From Methanomassiliicoccales archaeon (GTDB taxonomy: Archaea; Thermoplasmatota; Thermoplasmata; Methanomassiliicoccales; JAAEEP01), in assembly GCA_013415695.1 (NCBI GenBank), contig JAAEEP010000001.1, positions 1 to 64,000 of the forward strand: a stretch of DNA of 64,000 nt, read 5' to 3'. Shown here in pieces: positions 1 through 8,014 of this stretch (positions are counted from its first letter, which is position 1; every line of letters begins with the position of its first letter). Both the position numbers and the translations under genes were made by a program. The notes beneath the pieces were generated by a model. It was not told where the DNA came from, did not search any database, and saw only the letters and a list, made by a program, of their open reading frames with translations.

Positions 1-9
1 GGAGGCCCG

Positions 10-168
10 ATGAACCCCTATCTCTTCTCCACTTCCACGGAAGAGTTCGAGTCCCGGGTCAACGAGGTCATTAGGAACGTACGCTTCAAGATAAGAAGCA
101 AGGCCGAGCTCCGAAGATGCGGCTGCCCCGTCTGCCAGGAAGCCCTCGAGAGGATGGTGGGCAAATGA
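10..168 (+). CDS. small CxCxxC protein of mobile module (52 aa)
   Basis: A 52-codon frame opens with ATG four bases after a GGAGG ribosome site at positions 1-5 and closes in an ATGA overlap with the next gene. The product is mostly charged and carries one CGCPVC cysteine motif near residues 37-42, which could bind zinc together with a partner or as a dimer. I do not recognise the family. The strong ribosome site, the overlap and the G/C-rich third positions shared with the following three genes argue that it is translated as part of an integrated-element cassette. Confidence 0.6.
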   Translation: MNPYLFSTSTEEFESRVNEVIRNVRFKIRSKAELRRCGCPVCQEALERMVGK

Positions 169-689
169 TCAACGACTCTCAAGCTCGAATCATGAAGAGG
201 ATCACCGACTTCAACGGCATCGGTCCCGTGGAGGCCTCCCGCATAGCCCTCGAGCTCAAGGATGACCCTACTATCGTAGAGGCTAGATGCAAGGCCATGG
301 CAGACCTCGGCCTCCTGGAGATCTCGCAGAGCAACGGACATCAGTACTTCTCCGCCACCAAGCATGGTAGGGAAGTCCTCGAAGATCTTCACCAATGCGT
401 CTGCGGCCGCTCCTTTGACAGCGAGCGCGGGCTCAACCGCCACAAGGCGTCCTGCCCCGAGCTCAAGGATGATCAAGACGAATCTCCACAGGAAGCGCCG
501 CTTCAAGTGGAACCGGATCCTGTCCTTGAGCGTCCTCTCGCCGAGGCCTCCGGAGATCACTCCCTCGTCCGCATCGGACACCTCCTGGAGATCGCGAAGG
601 AGCTCCATGAGGACCTGGGCTGCCGCATTGACCTGCACATCGACCTCCAGGACCTGAGCGTCTCCTATCTCAGGGAGGCCACCTCATGA
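165..689 (+). CDS. DNA-binding protein: winged helix plus zinc finger
   Basis: The 174-residue product starts at the ATG that overlaps the preceding stop. Residues 1-75 look like a winged-helix transcription-factor fold (segment reading MKRITDFNGIGPVEAS and a basic wing around HQYFSATKHG). Residues about 78-98 form a finger-like CxC-x12-H-x4-C motif. The acidic C-terminal half has no recognisable domain. The stop overlaps the next start as ATGA, so translation is probably coupled. Role as a regulator of the element is inferred from fold and context only. Confidence 0.65.
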   Translation: MINDSQARIMKRITDFNGIGPVEASRIALELKDDPTIVEARCKAMADLGLLEISQSNGHQYFSATKHGREVLEDLHQCVCGRSFDSERGLNRHKASCPELKDDQDESPQEAPLQVEPDPVLERPLAEASGDHSLVRIGHLLEIAKELHEDLGCRIDLHIDLQDLSVSYLREATS

Positions 690-1111
690 GGTTCGAGGAG
701 CTCATCGTCCGCGACAGGATCCTCCTACACCTCGGAAGGTTCTCCCATAAGCGGGACGAGTTCGTCGTCCCTGAGGATGTCACCCAGACTGGAATAGCCC
801 GCACCGTCGGGAAGTCAAGGGCCCACGCGGCCCTGATGATCAAGGAGCTCAGGTCCATGGGGCTAGTCATGGAGCGCATGGCCCATGTCAAGGGCGGTAA
901 GAGCCGCAGGAAGGCCTACTTCCCCACGATCAGGGGTGAGCAGCAGGTCAAGCTTCTCCAGGACAAGCTCACCGAGCCCGTCGAGTGGGGCATGATCTCC
1001 ACCGTGATCGTCGCAAAGGACATCCTCACCAGCCGTCAGAGGCTCGAGCAGGTGGAGGAGGAGCTCAGGATCCTCAAGAGAAAGATCGCGATTCTGGAGG
1101 CTAGCAGCTAG
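686..1111 (+). CDS. winged-helix (MarR/ArsR-like) regulator with C-terminal coiled coil
   Basis: The 141-residue protein has a helix-turn-helix region around residues 28-60 (VPEDVTQTGIARTVGKSRAH), a basic wing rich in Lys and Arg at residues 68-80, and a C-terminal heptad-like helix (QRLEQVEEELRILKRKIAIL) suited to dimerisation. It overlaps the upstream gene by ATGA. It is probably a transcription regulator of the mobile module; ligand and target are unknown. Confidence 0.65.
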   Translation: MRFEELIVRDRILLHLGRFSHKRDEFVVPEDVTQTGIARTVGKSRAHAALMIKELRSMGLVMERMAHVKGGKSRRKAYFPTIRGEQQVKLLQDKLTEPVEWGMISTVIVAKDILTSRQRLEQVEEELRILKRKIAILEASS

Positions 1112-1121
1112 AGGGGATGGG

Positions 1122-1178
1122 ATGCACAATGACGACAGATACTTCTACGACGGACATCCTATTCGGGGGTGCTCCTGA
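1122..1178 (+). CDS. possible 18-aa leader peptide before the integrase
   Basis: An 18-codon frame lies behind a GAGGGG site (1111-1116) and ends in TGATG, sharing its last base with the likely ATG of the recombinase. The peptide reads MHNDDRYFYDGHPIRGCS. The arrangement fits translational coupling of the recombinase to a short leader. Because it is so short, coding function rests only on the ribosome site and the overlap. Confidence 0.25.
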   Translation: MHNDDRYFYDGHPIRGCS

Positions 1179-2089
1179 TGGCCTACCACAATCAGTGGCA
1201 GAGGGCCATGGGCGGCTACCTGAACGAGATGGCGCCATTCATCGGGGCCGAGACCAGGAGGCGTTACCGCATCTGGCTGAGCCAGGCCGGGGACCTCGTG
1301 GGATGGGTGAACCCGAAGCAGCTAACCCTCACGGACATGCGGAGGATAGAGTCGGAGATCCCTGGCACGCACAACACCAAGTCGGTGCGCTGTCATGTGG
1401 CCCGCAAGTTCCTCCGGTGGGCCGGGAACCTCGAAGCCCAGAAATGGAGGATCCTCTCCAAGCAGATGGCCAAGATGGACGGGGTCTTCCTGACCGAGCA
1501 TCAGGTCGCCATGATCAGGGAGATCGCGAGAGGGTTGGGAACCCAGTTCGAGCTCATCTTCAGCCTGGGCGTGGACAACGGATTGAGGTCCGTGGACATG
1601 TCCCGTCTGAAGATCTCGAACGCCCAGCAGCTCCTCGCGAACGGATCCTCTATGATCATCGGGAAGGGGAGGAACGGCGGCAAACCGCGCCTCCTGACCC
1701 TGTCGGAGATGACATTCAGGCCCCTGACAGAATACATGAAGCACAGGGATCAGCTCCTGGACGCCTACCAGATGGAGTTCCAGGATCTCTTCTTGGACTT
1801 CAACCACATCACCAGGAGGGTCTACGCCCTGAAGCCGGAGAACATCCAGAGCAGGGTGATCATCATCTCCGAAGCCTCGGGGATCTACTTCAGGTCCCAC
1901 GATCAGAGGAAGACCTTCGGGAACCGTCATTGGCGCATCGGGACGCCCCTCGAGACCATCGCGAGGATGATGGGGCACGAGTCGGTCGATCAGACCTTCA
2001 AGGCCTACATCGGAGTGCAGATCTCGGACATGCTCGAGGCGCAGAGAAAGTTGGCGAATCTTGCACCTCCTCGACCCGTCCAGATGTAG
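1178..2089 (+). CDS. tyrosine recombinase / integrase
   Basis: This 303-residue phage-integrase-type recombinase would cut and join DNA through a 3'-phosphotyrosine. The catalytic set can be read directly: Arg137 (GLRSVDMSRLK), Lys163 (GKGRNG), His241 and Arg244 (HDQR), His267 (GHES) and the nucleophile Tyr277 (KAYIG). The N-terminal ~100 residues look like a core-binding domain. ATG at 1178 is preferred over an in-frame GTG at 1169 because a GGGGGTG ribosome site precedes it and the upstream micro-ORF ends there. All residues needed for activity are present, so it is probably functional or recently so. It ends the G+C-rich module, and a run of T follows. Confidence 0.85.
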   Translation: MAYHNQWQRAMGGYLNEMAPFIGAETRRRYRIWLSQAGDLVGWVNPKQLTLTDMRRIESEIPGTHNTKSVRCHVARKFLRWAGNLEAQKWRILSKQMAKMDGVFLTEHQVAMIREIARGLGTQFELIFSLGVDNGLRSVDMSRLKISNAQQLLANGSSMIIGKGRNGGKPRLLTLSEMTFRPLTEYMKHRDQLLDAYQMEFQDLFLDFNHITRRVYALKPENIQSRVIIISEASGIYFRSHDQRKTFGNRHWRIGTPLETIARMMGHESVDQTFKAYIGVQISDMLEAQRKLANLAPPRPVQM

Positions 2090-2100
2090 AGGATTGGGAA

Positions 2101-2113
2101 AAATCTTTTTCAT
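2101..2113 (+). terminator. T-run terminator after the integrase
   Basis: The bases AATCTTTTTCAT follow the integrase stop and resemble archaeal intrinsic T-tract termination signals. No stable hairpin is needed in archaea. Confidence 0.4.
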
Positions 2114-2186
2114 AATTTCTGAAAACGATCAAGTCATTGGCGTTGTAAACTGGAGGTAGCAACTGATCTTATCTCATTTTGAAACT

Positions 2187-2246
2187 AACTGTGAGAGAGA
2201 TGATACATAACAGTTTCAATCATCTCCCCACTGTATGTATTATATG
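2187..2246 (+). promoter_or_regulatory. radA promoter region with interleaved inverted repeats
   Basis: Two inverted repeats interlock: AACTGT at 2187-2192 pairs with ACAGTT at 2210-2215, and GAGATGAT at 2197-2204 pairs with ATCATCTC at 2219-2226. They lie directly upstream of a TATA-like TTATATG at 2240-2246. As DNA they could be protein-binding sites. As RNA they could only form a pseudoknot, but they lie upstream of the predicted transcript start. Confidence 0.35.
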
Positions 2247-2263
2247 GGTTTGGGAGATTTAGT

Positions 2264-3220
2264 ATGGAAGGTGCACAAATGGCAGAGGAGAATCTGGAGG
2301 ATCTGCCCGGTGTTGGGCCCGCGACCGCGGAGAAACTGAAGGAGGCTGGATATGATGACCTCATGGCACTTGCCGTGGAGTCTCCCAAGACCCTTGCCGA
2401 GGTCTGTGATATTGGTGAGAGTACAGCCGTCAAAATAATCGCCGCAGCGAAGAGGGCCGCGGATGTGGGCGGATTCGAGACCGGTGAGGAGATCATGGAG
2501 AGGAGGCAGAGCATCAATAAGCTCACCTCGGGTTCCAAGGCCTTTGACGAACTGATGGGAGGGGGATTCGAGACACAGTCCATCGTTGAGTTCTTCGGAG
2601 AGTTTGGCAGCGGAAAGACCCAGATATGCTTCCAGCTTGCTGTTAACGCCACCCTACCTGTGGAAAGGGGCGGGTTGGACGGTGAGGTCATTATAATCGA
2701 TACGGAAAACACCTTCAGACCTGAGAGAATAGTTCAAATGTCTAGAGCCTTGGACGTCGACCCCCTTGAGACCCTCCAGAAGATACATGTTGCCAGAGCT
2801 TTCAATTCACATCACCAAACGCTGCTTGTGGATAAGGCCACGGAGCTTGCCAAGGAGAAGAACGTCCGCCTCCTGGTGGTTGACTCCCTGACTGCACACT
2901 TCAGGGCAGAGTATGTGGGGAGGGGTGCATTGGCCGAAAGGCAACAGAGCCTAAATAAGCACATGCATGATCTCCTGCGGTTCTCAGATCTAAATAACGC
3001 GGTGATAGCGGTAACGAATCAGGTGTCGGCAAAACCTGACGCTTTCTTTGGGGATCCAACTCGACCCATCGGTGGGCACGTGGTCGGACACACAGCGACA
3101 TTCAGACTCTACCTTAGAAAGAGCAAGGCTGGCAAACGCATAGTCAGGCTCATCGACTCTCCTAACCTTCCAGAGGCTGAGGCAGTGATAACCGTTTTAG
3201 AAGATGGCGTGAGGGACTGA
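2264..3220 (+). CDS. radA: DNA repair and recombination protein RadA
   Basis: RadA is the archaeal RecA/Rad51 recombinase that forms ATP-dependent filaments on single-stranded DNA and catalyses strand exchange. An N-terminal helix-hairpin-helix domain ([18 protein letters not shown]) is followed by the ATPase core with Walker A GEFGSGKT at residues 112-119 and a Walker B-like LLVVDSL strand. The length of 318 residues is normal for the family, with no intein. A second ATG at 2279 has a better-placed AGGTG site and fits a TATA box at about 2240, so the true protein may start with MAEENLED. The recombinase upstream is unrelated in function. Confidence 0.97.
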   Translation: MEGAQMAEENLEDLPGVGPATAEKLKEAGYDDLMALAVESPKTLAEVCDIGESTAVKIIAAAKRAADVGGFETGEEIMERRQSINKLTSGSKAFDELMGGGFETQSIVEFFGEFGSGKTQICFQLAVNATLPVERGGLDGEVIIIDTENTFRPERIVQMSRALDVDPLETLQKIHVARAFNSHHQTLLVDKATELAKEKNVRLLVVDSLTAHFRAEYVGRGALAERQQSLNKHMHDLLRFSDLNNAVIAVTNQVSAKPDAFFGDPTRPIGGHVVGHTATFRLYLRKSKAGKRIVRLIDSPNLPEAEAVITVLEDGVRD

Positions 3221-3234
3221 GATCGATCGATACC

Positions 3235-4245
3235 ATGAGAAAGACCGTTTTCTTGTTTGAGTTGTCCGGTGAGCATCCTACACTGCCTACAGCTGAGGTG
3301 CTTGCCACAATAGGGACCGAGTGTAAGAAAAGTCGAAAAATATTGACTGCTCCAGGCCTGGTTGTCTCTGAATTCGACTCAGCTCGATTCCTCGATGTAT
3401 CTAACCGTCTGGGACTTTGTCACCGAGCAGGAAGGTATTTGGGCTCCTGCAAGCCTGGAGAGGCTATCGAGTTCGCCACCAAGCTCGTATTGCCTGAGGG
3501 CTCCATATCTGTCAGGGCAAGGAATTTTCAAGGCAACATGAAATCATTGAGTCCCTCTGAACTCTCAAGAAAGGTCGGTGCGGTGCTAGCGAAGGAAAGG
3601 AAGGTGGACCTAATCAACCCAGATGTGGGGGTGAGAATGATCATCTCCGATGGAATCCACTTCTTCATCGAAGATCATGTGATAGACAGAACCCAGTTCG
3701 AGAGAAGAAAAGTGGGGTTGCGCCCTTTCTTCTCCCCAATCTCACTACATCCAAAATTTGCTAGGGCTCTGGTCAATCTAACTGGAGTAAGAAGGGGTGA
3801 AAGACTTCTGGATCCTTTCTGTGGCACTGGCGGGATACTAATTGAGGCTTCCTTGATAGGGGTCCGGGCCATAGGTTCCGACATATCTGAGGATATGGTA
3901 AGGGGATGTCAGGAGAACATGAAACACTTCGGAGCCGAATTCGAACGACTGGAGAGAGGGGATGTGGGCGACATCCATGAGATATTTGGGGAGGTGAAGT
4001 TCATAGCAACTGATCCGCCCTATGGAAGATCGACAACGACCATGAAGGAGGACATCGAGGATCTTTACCTCAGGATGATGGGGGCCTTCACCGAAGCCAT
4101 GACACCATCTGGTGGATTGGGGCTGGTGCTTCCTAGAGCCTGCGTGGACCATCCTCCCGCACTCTTACTAGAGGAGAGTCACATGCAAAGGGTACATAGA
4201 TCGCTTACCCGGCATTACTGCGTATTCAAACGAGTACCTCAATAG
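3235..4245 (+). CDS. trmG10: tRNA (guanine-N2-)-methyltransferase, THUMP type (Trm-G10)
   Basis: This 336-residue enzyme probably methylates the exocyclic amine of guanosine 10 in tRNA using S-adenosylmethionine. The N-terminal ~150 residues have the THUMP RNA-binding character. The C-terminal Rossmann domain carries the SAM motif LLDPFCGTGGILIEA and the catalytic TDPPYGRST motif, diagnostic of N6/N2 amino methyltransferases. It follows radA by 14 bases and probably shares its transcript. Its last 20 bases overlap the converging protease gene. Confidence 0.88.
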   Translation: MRKTVFLFELSGEHPTLPTAEVLATIGTECKKSRKILTAPGLVVSEFDSARFLDVSNRLGLCHRAGRYLGSCKPGEAIEFATKLVLPEGSISVRARNFQGNMKSLSPSELSRKVGAVLAKERKVDLINPDVGVRMIISDGIHFFIEDHVIDRTQFERRKVGLRPFFSPISLHPKFARALVNLTGVRRGERLLDPFCGTGGILIEASLIGVRAIGSDISEDMVRGCQENMKHFGAEFERLERGDVGDIHEIFGEVKFIATDPPYGRSTTTMKEDIEDLYLRMMGAFTEAMTPSGGLGLVLPRACVDHPPALLLEESHMQRVHRSLTRHYCVFKRVPQ

Positions 4246-5668
4246 TGAAGAATTCTTGTTTAGATGTATCCTTAGTCTGGGATTCTAAAATGAGCGTGCG
4301 ATTCGAAGGTGTAGCGTCAATGGCCACGTCAATGCGTAAAGTCACATTGGTATTGCCTTTATAGGGAAGATTGAAGTTCAATGCATTCGTTGCATTCTCA
4401 GCGCTACCATTGCTAAGGTAGACCACCGCACCCCAACCTGAGGGAACCTGTACAACGCTCATTGTGACATTAACATTAGTGTTTCCCGTGTTATTCACGC
4501 CCATATAGAAATAGACGCTATCTCCGGGATAAGCAGTGGTATTGTTTGCACCTTGGACGGATATATCGACCTGATAGTTTGGGGTGATCGTGAACATTGG
4601 CACTGGTACGAAAGATGTTAGCAGAATCACCAGTGCTATTGCGCCCACCACCTGACGCTTTGGTCCGATTTTGGAGATATCATTCAGAGGCGGGGGATGC
4701 CTCAACCCCAGGAACAGTATGATTATGGCAAAGAAGAGCCAACCGGGGAAGATAAGGCCCATAAGGAACAGGGCTCCGATGGTAATATAGCTCAAGTACC
4801 TGGCGTTGTCACCCAGAAGTGCCCTGGCGATGTGTCCTCCATCCAGCTGCCCTGATGGTAGCAGATTTATTGCGGTCACCAGGAAGCCGACCCAGGCAGC
4901 GAAACCGGTTGGATGGAGCGCAACATTGTCCGGAACGTGAATAAGATAGGTGAAGACCTCGAACAGCGGAGGGACCGAGAGTCCAATAGCCCCTAGTTCC
5001 CCAACCCCACCTATTTGGACATCTCCTTGGGCGGTGAGATAGAGGCCGATAATGGTCACGGGTATGGTCACTACTAGACCGGCAAGCGGTCCTGCTACTC
5101 CAATATCCAGAAGAGCTTTCCTATTGGGCATTGGATCCCTCATGGATATGAATGCCCCAAACGTGCCCAGCGGTGGGACTGATGGAATGAAGAAGGGCAG
5201 GGATGCATCTACCCCATGACGCTTGGACATGAGGTAGTGGGCCAACTCGTGGACCCCTAGTATCGCAAGGAGCGGAAATGCGAAGAACAGGGCTCCCCAC
5301 GCAAAGGTTCCAGGATCGAAGAGCTCGACCTGCTGGTAATCAGACCACAGGAAAGCTCCGGCGAACACCGTAGAAGCGATCGTGGCGATCAACATTATCC
5401 AGTTCACCCATATGCTCCGGGTTCGCAATTCCGGGCGCTTTACTATCTGGATGACGTACTCCCCCGCAGTGCGATTCAGGACTGGGATGTACTTCTTCAC
5501 CCCAAGCTCTTTCCTCATCTTCTCGAAGTCGCTGTCGAGAGTCTCCAAGACCGGGGATACGTAGAGCGTCATAGAATCGAAGCTTACCTTGACATCGTAT
5601 ATGGGGAAGTACTTCCCAACGACGCTCTTGATCACCTCGATCTCCTGTATATCACCGGGCTGGGCCAT
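4226..5668 (-). CDS. site-2-protease family intramembrane zinc metalloprotease (M50)
   Basis: This 480-residue membrane protease has the zinc site HELAH at residues 140-144 in the transmembrane segment AILGVHELAHYLMSKRHG, and a second conserved segment LLPSGQLDGGHI near residue 275 that supplies the third ligand. About six to eight hydrophobic helices span residues 85-360. The N-terminal ~80 residues are cytosolic and resemble the EGY-type domain. The C-terminal ~115 residues form an Asn/Thr-rich beta domain (VDISVQGANNTTAYPGDSVYF) of the kind found in archaeal cell-surface proteins, probably outside the membrane. The substrate is unknown. Confidence 0.88.
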   Translation of the reverse strand: MAQPGDIQEIEVIKSVVGKYFPIYDVKVSFDSMTLYVSPVLETLDSDFEKMRKELGVKKYIPVLNRTAGEYVIQIVKRPELRTRSIWVNWIMLIATIASTVFAGAFLWSDYQQVELFDPGTFAWGALFFAFPLLAILGVHELAHYLMSKRHGVDASLPFFIPSVPPLGTFGAFISMRDPMPNRKALLDIGVAGPLAGLVVTIPVTIIGLYLTAQGDVQIGGVGELGAIGLSVPPLFEVFTYLIHVPDNVALHPTGFAAWVGFLVTAINLLPSGQLDGGHIARALLGDNARYLSYITIGALFLMGLIFPGWLFFAIIILFLGLRHPPPLNDISKIGPKRQVVGAIALVILLTSFVPVPMFTITPNYQVDISVQGANNTTAYPGDSVYFYMGVNNTGNTNVNVTMSVVQVPSGWGAVVYLSNGSAENATNALNFNLPYKGNTNVTLRIDVAIDATPSNRTLILESQTKDTSKQEFFTIEVLV

Positions 5669-5764
5669 GCACGCCCCTATTGACCGTCTGTATTCTTAAT
5701 GATTATGAATAAATTCTGGTCTTCCATGCGTAAAATGTAATAGGGAACATGTGAATCTGCGGGT

Positions 5765-6604
5765 GTGAATCCATACGTCCAGCTATTCCGCATCGGAAAT
5801 TGCATCATAGGGGTCGTAGGACTCATTCTTGGGGCCTTCATAGCTGAGGGGCCCCAGTTCGTTGATCACGCTACGGAACTGGTACTGGCATCGGTAGTGG
5901 TTTTCACATTTATAGTTGGAGGAAACTCTCTAAACGACTATACGGATAGAGAGGTTGACAAGAAAGCGCATCCCGATCGCCCGATTCCCTCTGGCCGGAT
6001 CTCTCCCCGAACCGCGCTGACGATTTCCGCTATCATGTTCACGATATCGTTCATATTCTCTCTTCCGCTGGACTGGATGTCCATATTGATTGTGTCATCA
6101 GCCATTGGGGTCATGATCCTGTACGAAACTTGGAGTAAGCGGGCGGGTCTTGCGGGGAATCTATCAATATCGTGGCTGACTGGCGCCCTCTTCTTGTTAG
6201 GAGGATCGGTCGTCGGAAGCCCTGAAAAGACCGTGATATTCGCCTCAATGGCCTTTCTAGCCACGCTGGGAAGGGAGATCGTCAAAGACATTGAGGATGT
6301 GGAAGCGGATTTCGACAGACGGACCCTACCCAAGCGGATCGGCAAGAAGTGGGCAGGGGCATTGGGCAGCCTGGCTTTCCTATTGGCGGTTGCCCTCAGC
6401 TTCGAACCTTTTATCTCGGGATATCTGAGCACTGGATATCTCACAATAGTTGTAATGGCAGATGCAATCTTTATATACTGCTCCATAGTTCATTTCCAGA
6501 ACCCAACCAAGGGGCAAATGTGGGCTAAGTATGGAATGCTTGTCGCCCTAATTGCATTCCTCATCGGTAAGCTACACGTGATCTTAAGCGAGGGATTCGC
6601 ATGA
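5765..6604 (+). CDS. digeranylgeranylglyceryl phosphate synthase (UbiA family)
   Basis: This integral membrane prenyltransferase probably adds the second geranylgeranyl chain to GGGP, making the archaeal diether core. Both Asp-rich motifs of the UbiA family are visible: NDYTDREVDKKAHPDRPIPSG near residue 60 and DIEDVEADFDRRTLPKRIG near residue 180. The rest is eight to nine hydrophobic helices. The start is GTG. Its stop overlaps the GGGP synthase start as ATGA, so the two consecutive lipid enzymes are translationally coupled, which supports DGGGP synthase over other UbiA members. Confidence 0.9.
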   Translation: MNPYVQLFRIGNCIIGVVGLILGAFIAEGPQFVDHATELVLASVVVFTFIVGGNSLNDYTDREVDKKAHPDRPIPSGRISPRTALTISAIMFTISFIFSLPLDWMSILIVSSAIGVMILYETWSKRAGLAGNLSISWLTGALFLLGGSVVGSPEKTVIFASMAFLATLGREIVKDIEDVEADFDRRTLPKRIGKKWAGALGSLAFLLAVALSFEPFISGYLSTGYLTIVVMADAIFIYCSIVHFQNPTKGQMWAKYGMLVALIAFLIGKLHVILSEGFA

Positions 6605-7335
6605 GAGTCAAGGAATACATCATGGACAGGATGGCCAAGGGTGCTCTGCATATGACGCTCATTGACCCCGCAAGCCAGCCACCAGAGAGATCAGGAGAAA
6701 TCGCTAGAATTGCTGAGGACGTGGGAACCGATGCCATCATGGTTGGGGGATCCACTGGTGTGACTCAAGAAAACCTGGACAAGACCATTTTGGCCATCAA
6801 GAAAAAAGTCTCCATACCTGTCATTTACTTCCCTTCGGGAGCACACGCTATCTCACCTTACGCAGATGCGATTTACTTCATGAGCATACTCAACAGTCGC
6901 AATGTCAGGAACGTGATAAGGGAGCAGGTGGTCGGCGCACCAATTGTCAAGAAACTTGGACTGGAACCGATCTCCATGGGTTACCTGATCATAGAACCAG
7001 GCATGAAAGTGGGTGAAGTTGGAGATGCAGAGCTCATTCAAAGGAATGATATCGAGTCAGCGGTCGCCTATGGGCTTGCGACGCAATACCTGGGAATGGA
7101 CCTGGTCTATCTGGAGGCGGGAAGCGGAGCTCCGGAGCCAGTCCCATTGGAGATGATTGCTGCATTGAAGGCTCAATTGTCAATCCCCTTGGTGGTCGGC
7201 GGAGGAATACGGCATCACACCACCGCTTCTGCGGTGAAGAAGGCTGGTGCGAATATTGTTGTCACAGGAACAGTCGTGGAGAACGGGGAGTTCAGGAAGT
7301 CCTTGGAGAAGATAGTGAAAGCTGTGAAGACCTGA
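6601..7335 (+). CDS. geranylgeranylglyceryl phosphate synthase
   Basis: This 244-residue TIM-barrel enzyme of the PcrB/GGGPS family joins sn-glycerol-1-phosphate to geranylgeranyl diphosphate, the step that fixes archaeal lipid stereochemistry. Supporting motifs are HMTLIDPASQ at the N-terminus, VGGSTGV after strand 2, YLEAGSGAPEPV and the phosphate-binding VVGGGIRHHTTA. Length is typical. It is coupled to the preceding prenyltransferase gene, giving two sequential lipid steps in one operon. Confidence 0.95.
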   Translation: MRVKEYIMDRMAKGALHMTLIDPASQPPERSGEIARIAEDVGTDAIMVGGSTGVTQENLDKTILAIKKKVSIPVIYFPSGAHAISPYADAIYFMSILNSRNVRNVIREQVVGAPIVKKLGLEPISMGYLIIEPGMKVGEVGDAELIQRNDIESAVAYGLATQYLGMDLVYLEAGSGAPEPVPLEMIAALKAQLSIPLVVGGGIRHHTTASAVKKAGANIVVTGTVVENGEFRKSLEKIVKAVKT

Positions 7336-7360
7336 GAACAATCCACATTTGTTCGATGAC

Positions 7361-7951
7361 TCATATCATCTTCACCAGCATCTCGTGGATCCTGGTGTCC
7401 GCACAGAGTTCAGGATGAAAAGATAGCGCTAGAAGATTTTCTTGCCGGGACATGACAATTTTTCCGTTGTAGAAAGAATATGGTTCACAGCAACCCCATA
7501 CACTCTCGATTGCTGGAGCCCTTATGAAGACAGCTGGGAAGGGGCTGTTCAGCCCCTTAACCTCCAGCATGGCCTCGAACGACTCTCTCTGCCGACCGAA
7601 GGCGTTCCTTGTGATCGACATATCCATCAGGCCAAGAAGCTGTGTACCGGTCTTTTCCACCAGTTCATCTCCTTTCCTCGAGAGAAGGACGCACCCAGCA
7701 CATGTGCCCATTATTGGCACACCGGATTCACCCATCTCCACCAGTTCGTGGAAGAGTTCAAAGCGCTTAAGCAACTTAGATATTGTTGTGCTCTCTCCCC
7801 CAGGGAGGACGATGCATTCCACACCATTCAGGTCCTCTCTCTTTCGAACGGTTATGGCTTCGCCTACCAAACCGAGAGCGCTGAAGGCTCGGTTTAAAGC
7901 ATCGACATGCTCCGGGAAAGCTCCCTGGACGGAGATGACTCCTGCCTTCAT
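7361..7951 (-). CDS. pdxT: pyridoxal 5'-phosphate synthase glutaminase subunit PdxT
   Basis: PdxT releases ammonia from glutamine and channels it to PdxS for vitamin B6 synthesis. The 196-residue protein has the family start GVISVQGAFPEH, the oxyanion motif LPGGESTT, the nucleophile in GTCAGC at about residue 85, and the His-Glu pair in SFHPEL near the C-terminus. The PdxS partner is not in this window. Transcription is opposite to the lipid operon. Confidence 0.94.
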   Translation of the reverse strand: MKAGVISVQGAFPEHVDALNRAFSALGLVGEAITVRKREDLNGVECIVLPGGESTTISKLLKRFELFHELVEMGESGVPIMGTCAGCVLLSRKGDELVEKTGTQLLGLMDMSITRNAFGRQRESFEAMLEVKGLNSPFPAVFIRAPAIESVWGCCEPYSFYNGKIVMSRQENLLALSFHPELCADTRIHEMLVKMI

Positions 7952-8014
7952 TGGACAACTGCAAAAGTGAACGCCATGAAGAACTTTTCGATGATATGGA
8001 GGAAAGGATAACTG

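Noticed and set aside
18-638. 206-residue minus-strand frame
   Set aside because: It mirrors the plus-strand winged-helix gene in G+C-rich DNA, has no recognisable domain or ribosome site, and conflicts with three coupled plus-strand genes.
1322-2113. 263-residue minus-strand frame opposite the integrase
   Set aside because: It is the antisense shadow of high-G+C codons; no motif or start signal.
1117-2115. 332-residue plus-strand frame overlapping the integrase
   Set aside because: Its composition is Arg/Gly/Pro/Asp-rich without domains, while the overlapping frame contains the complete catalytic set of a tyrosine recombinase.
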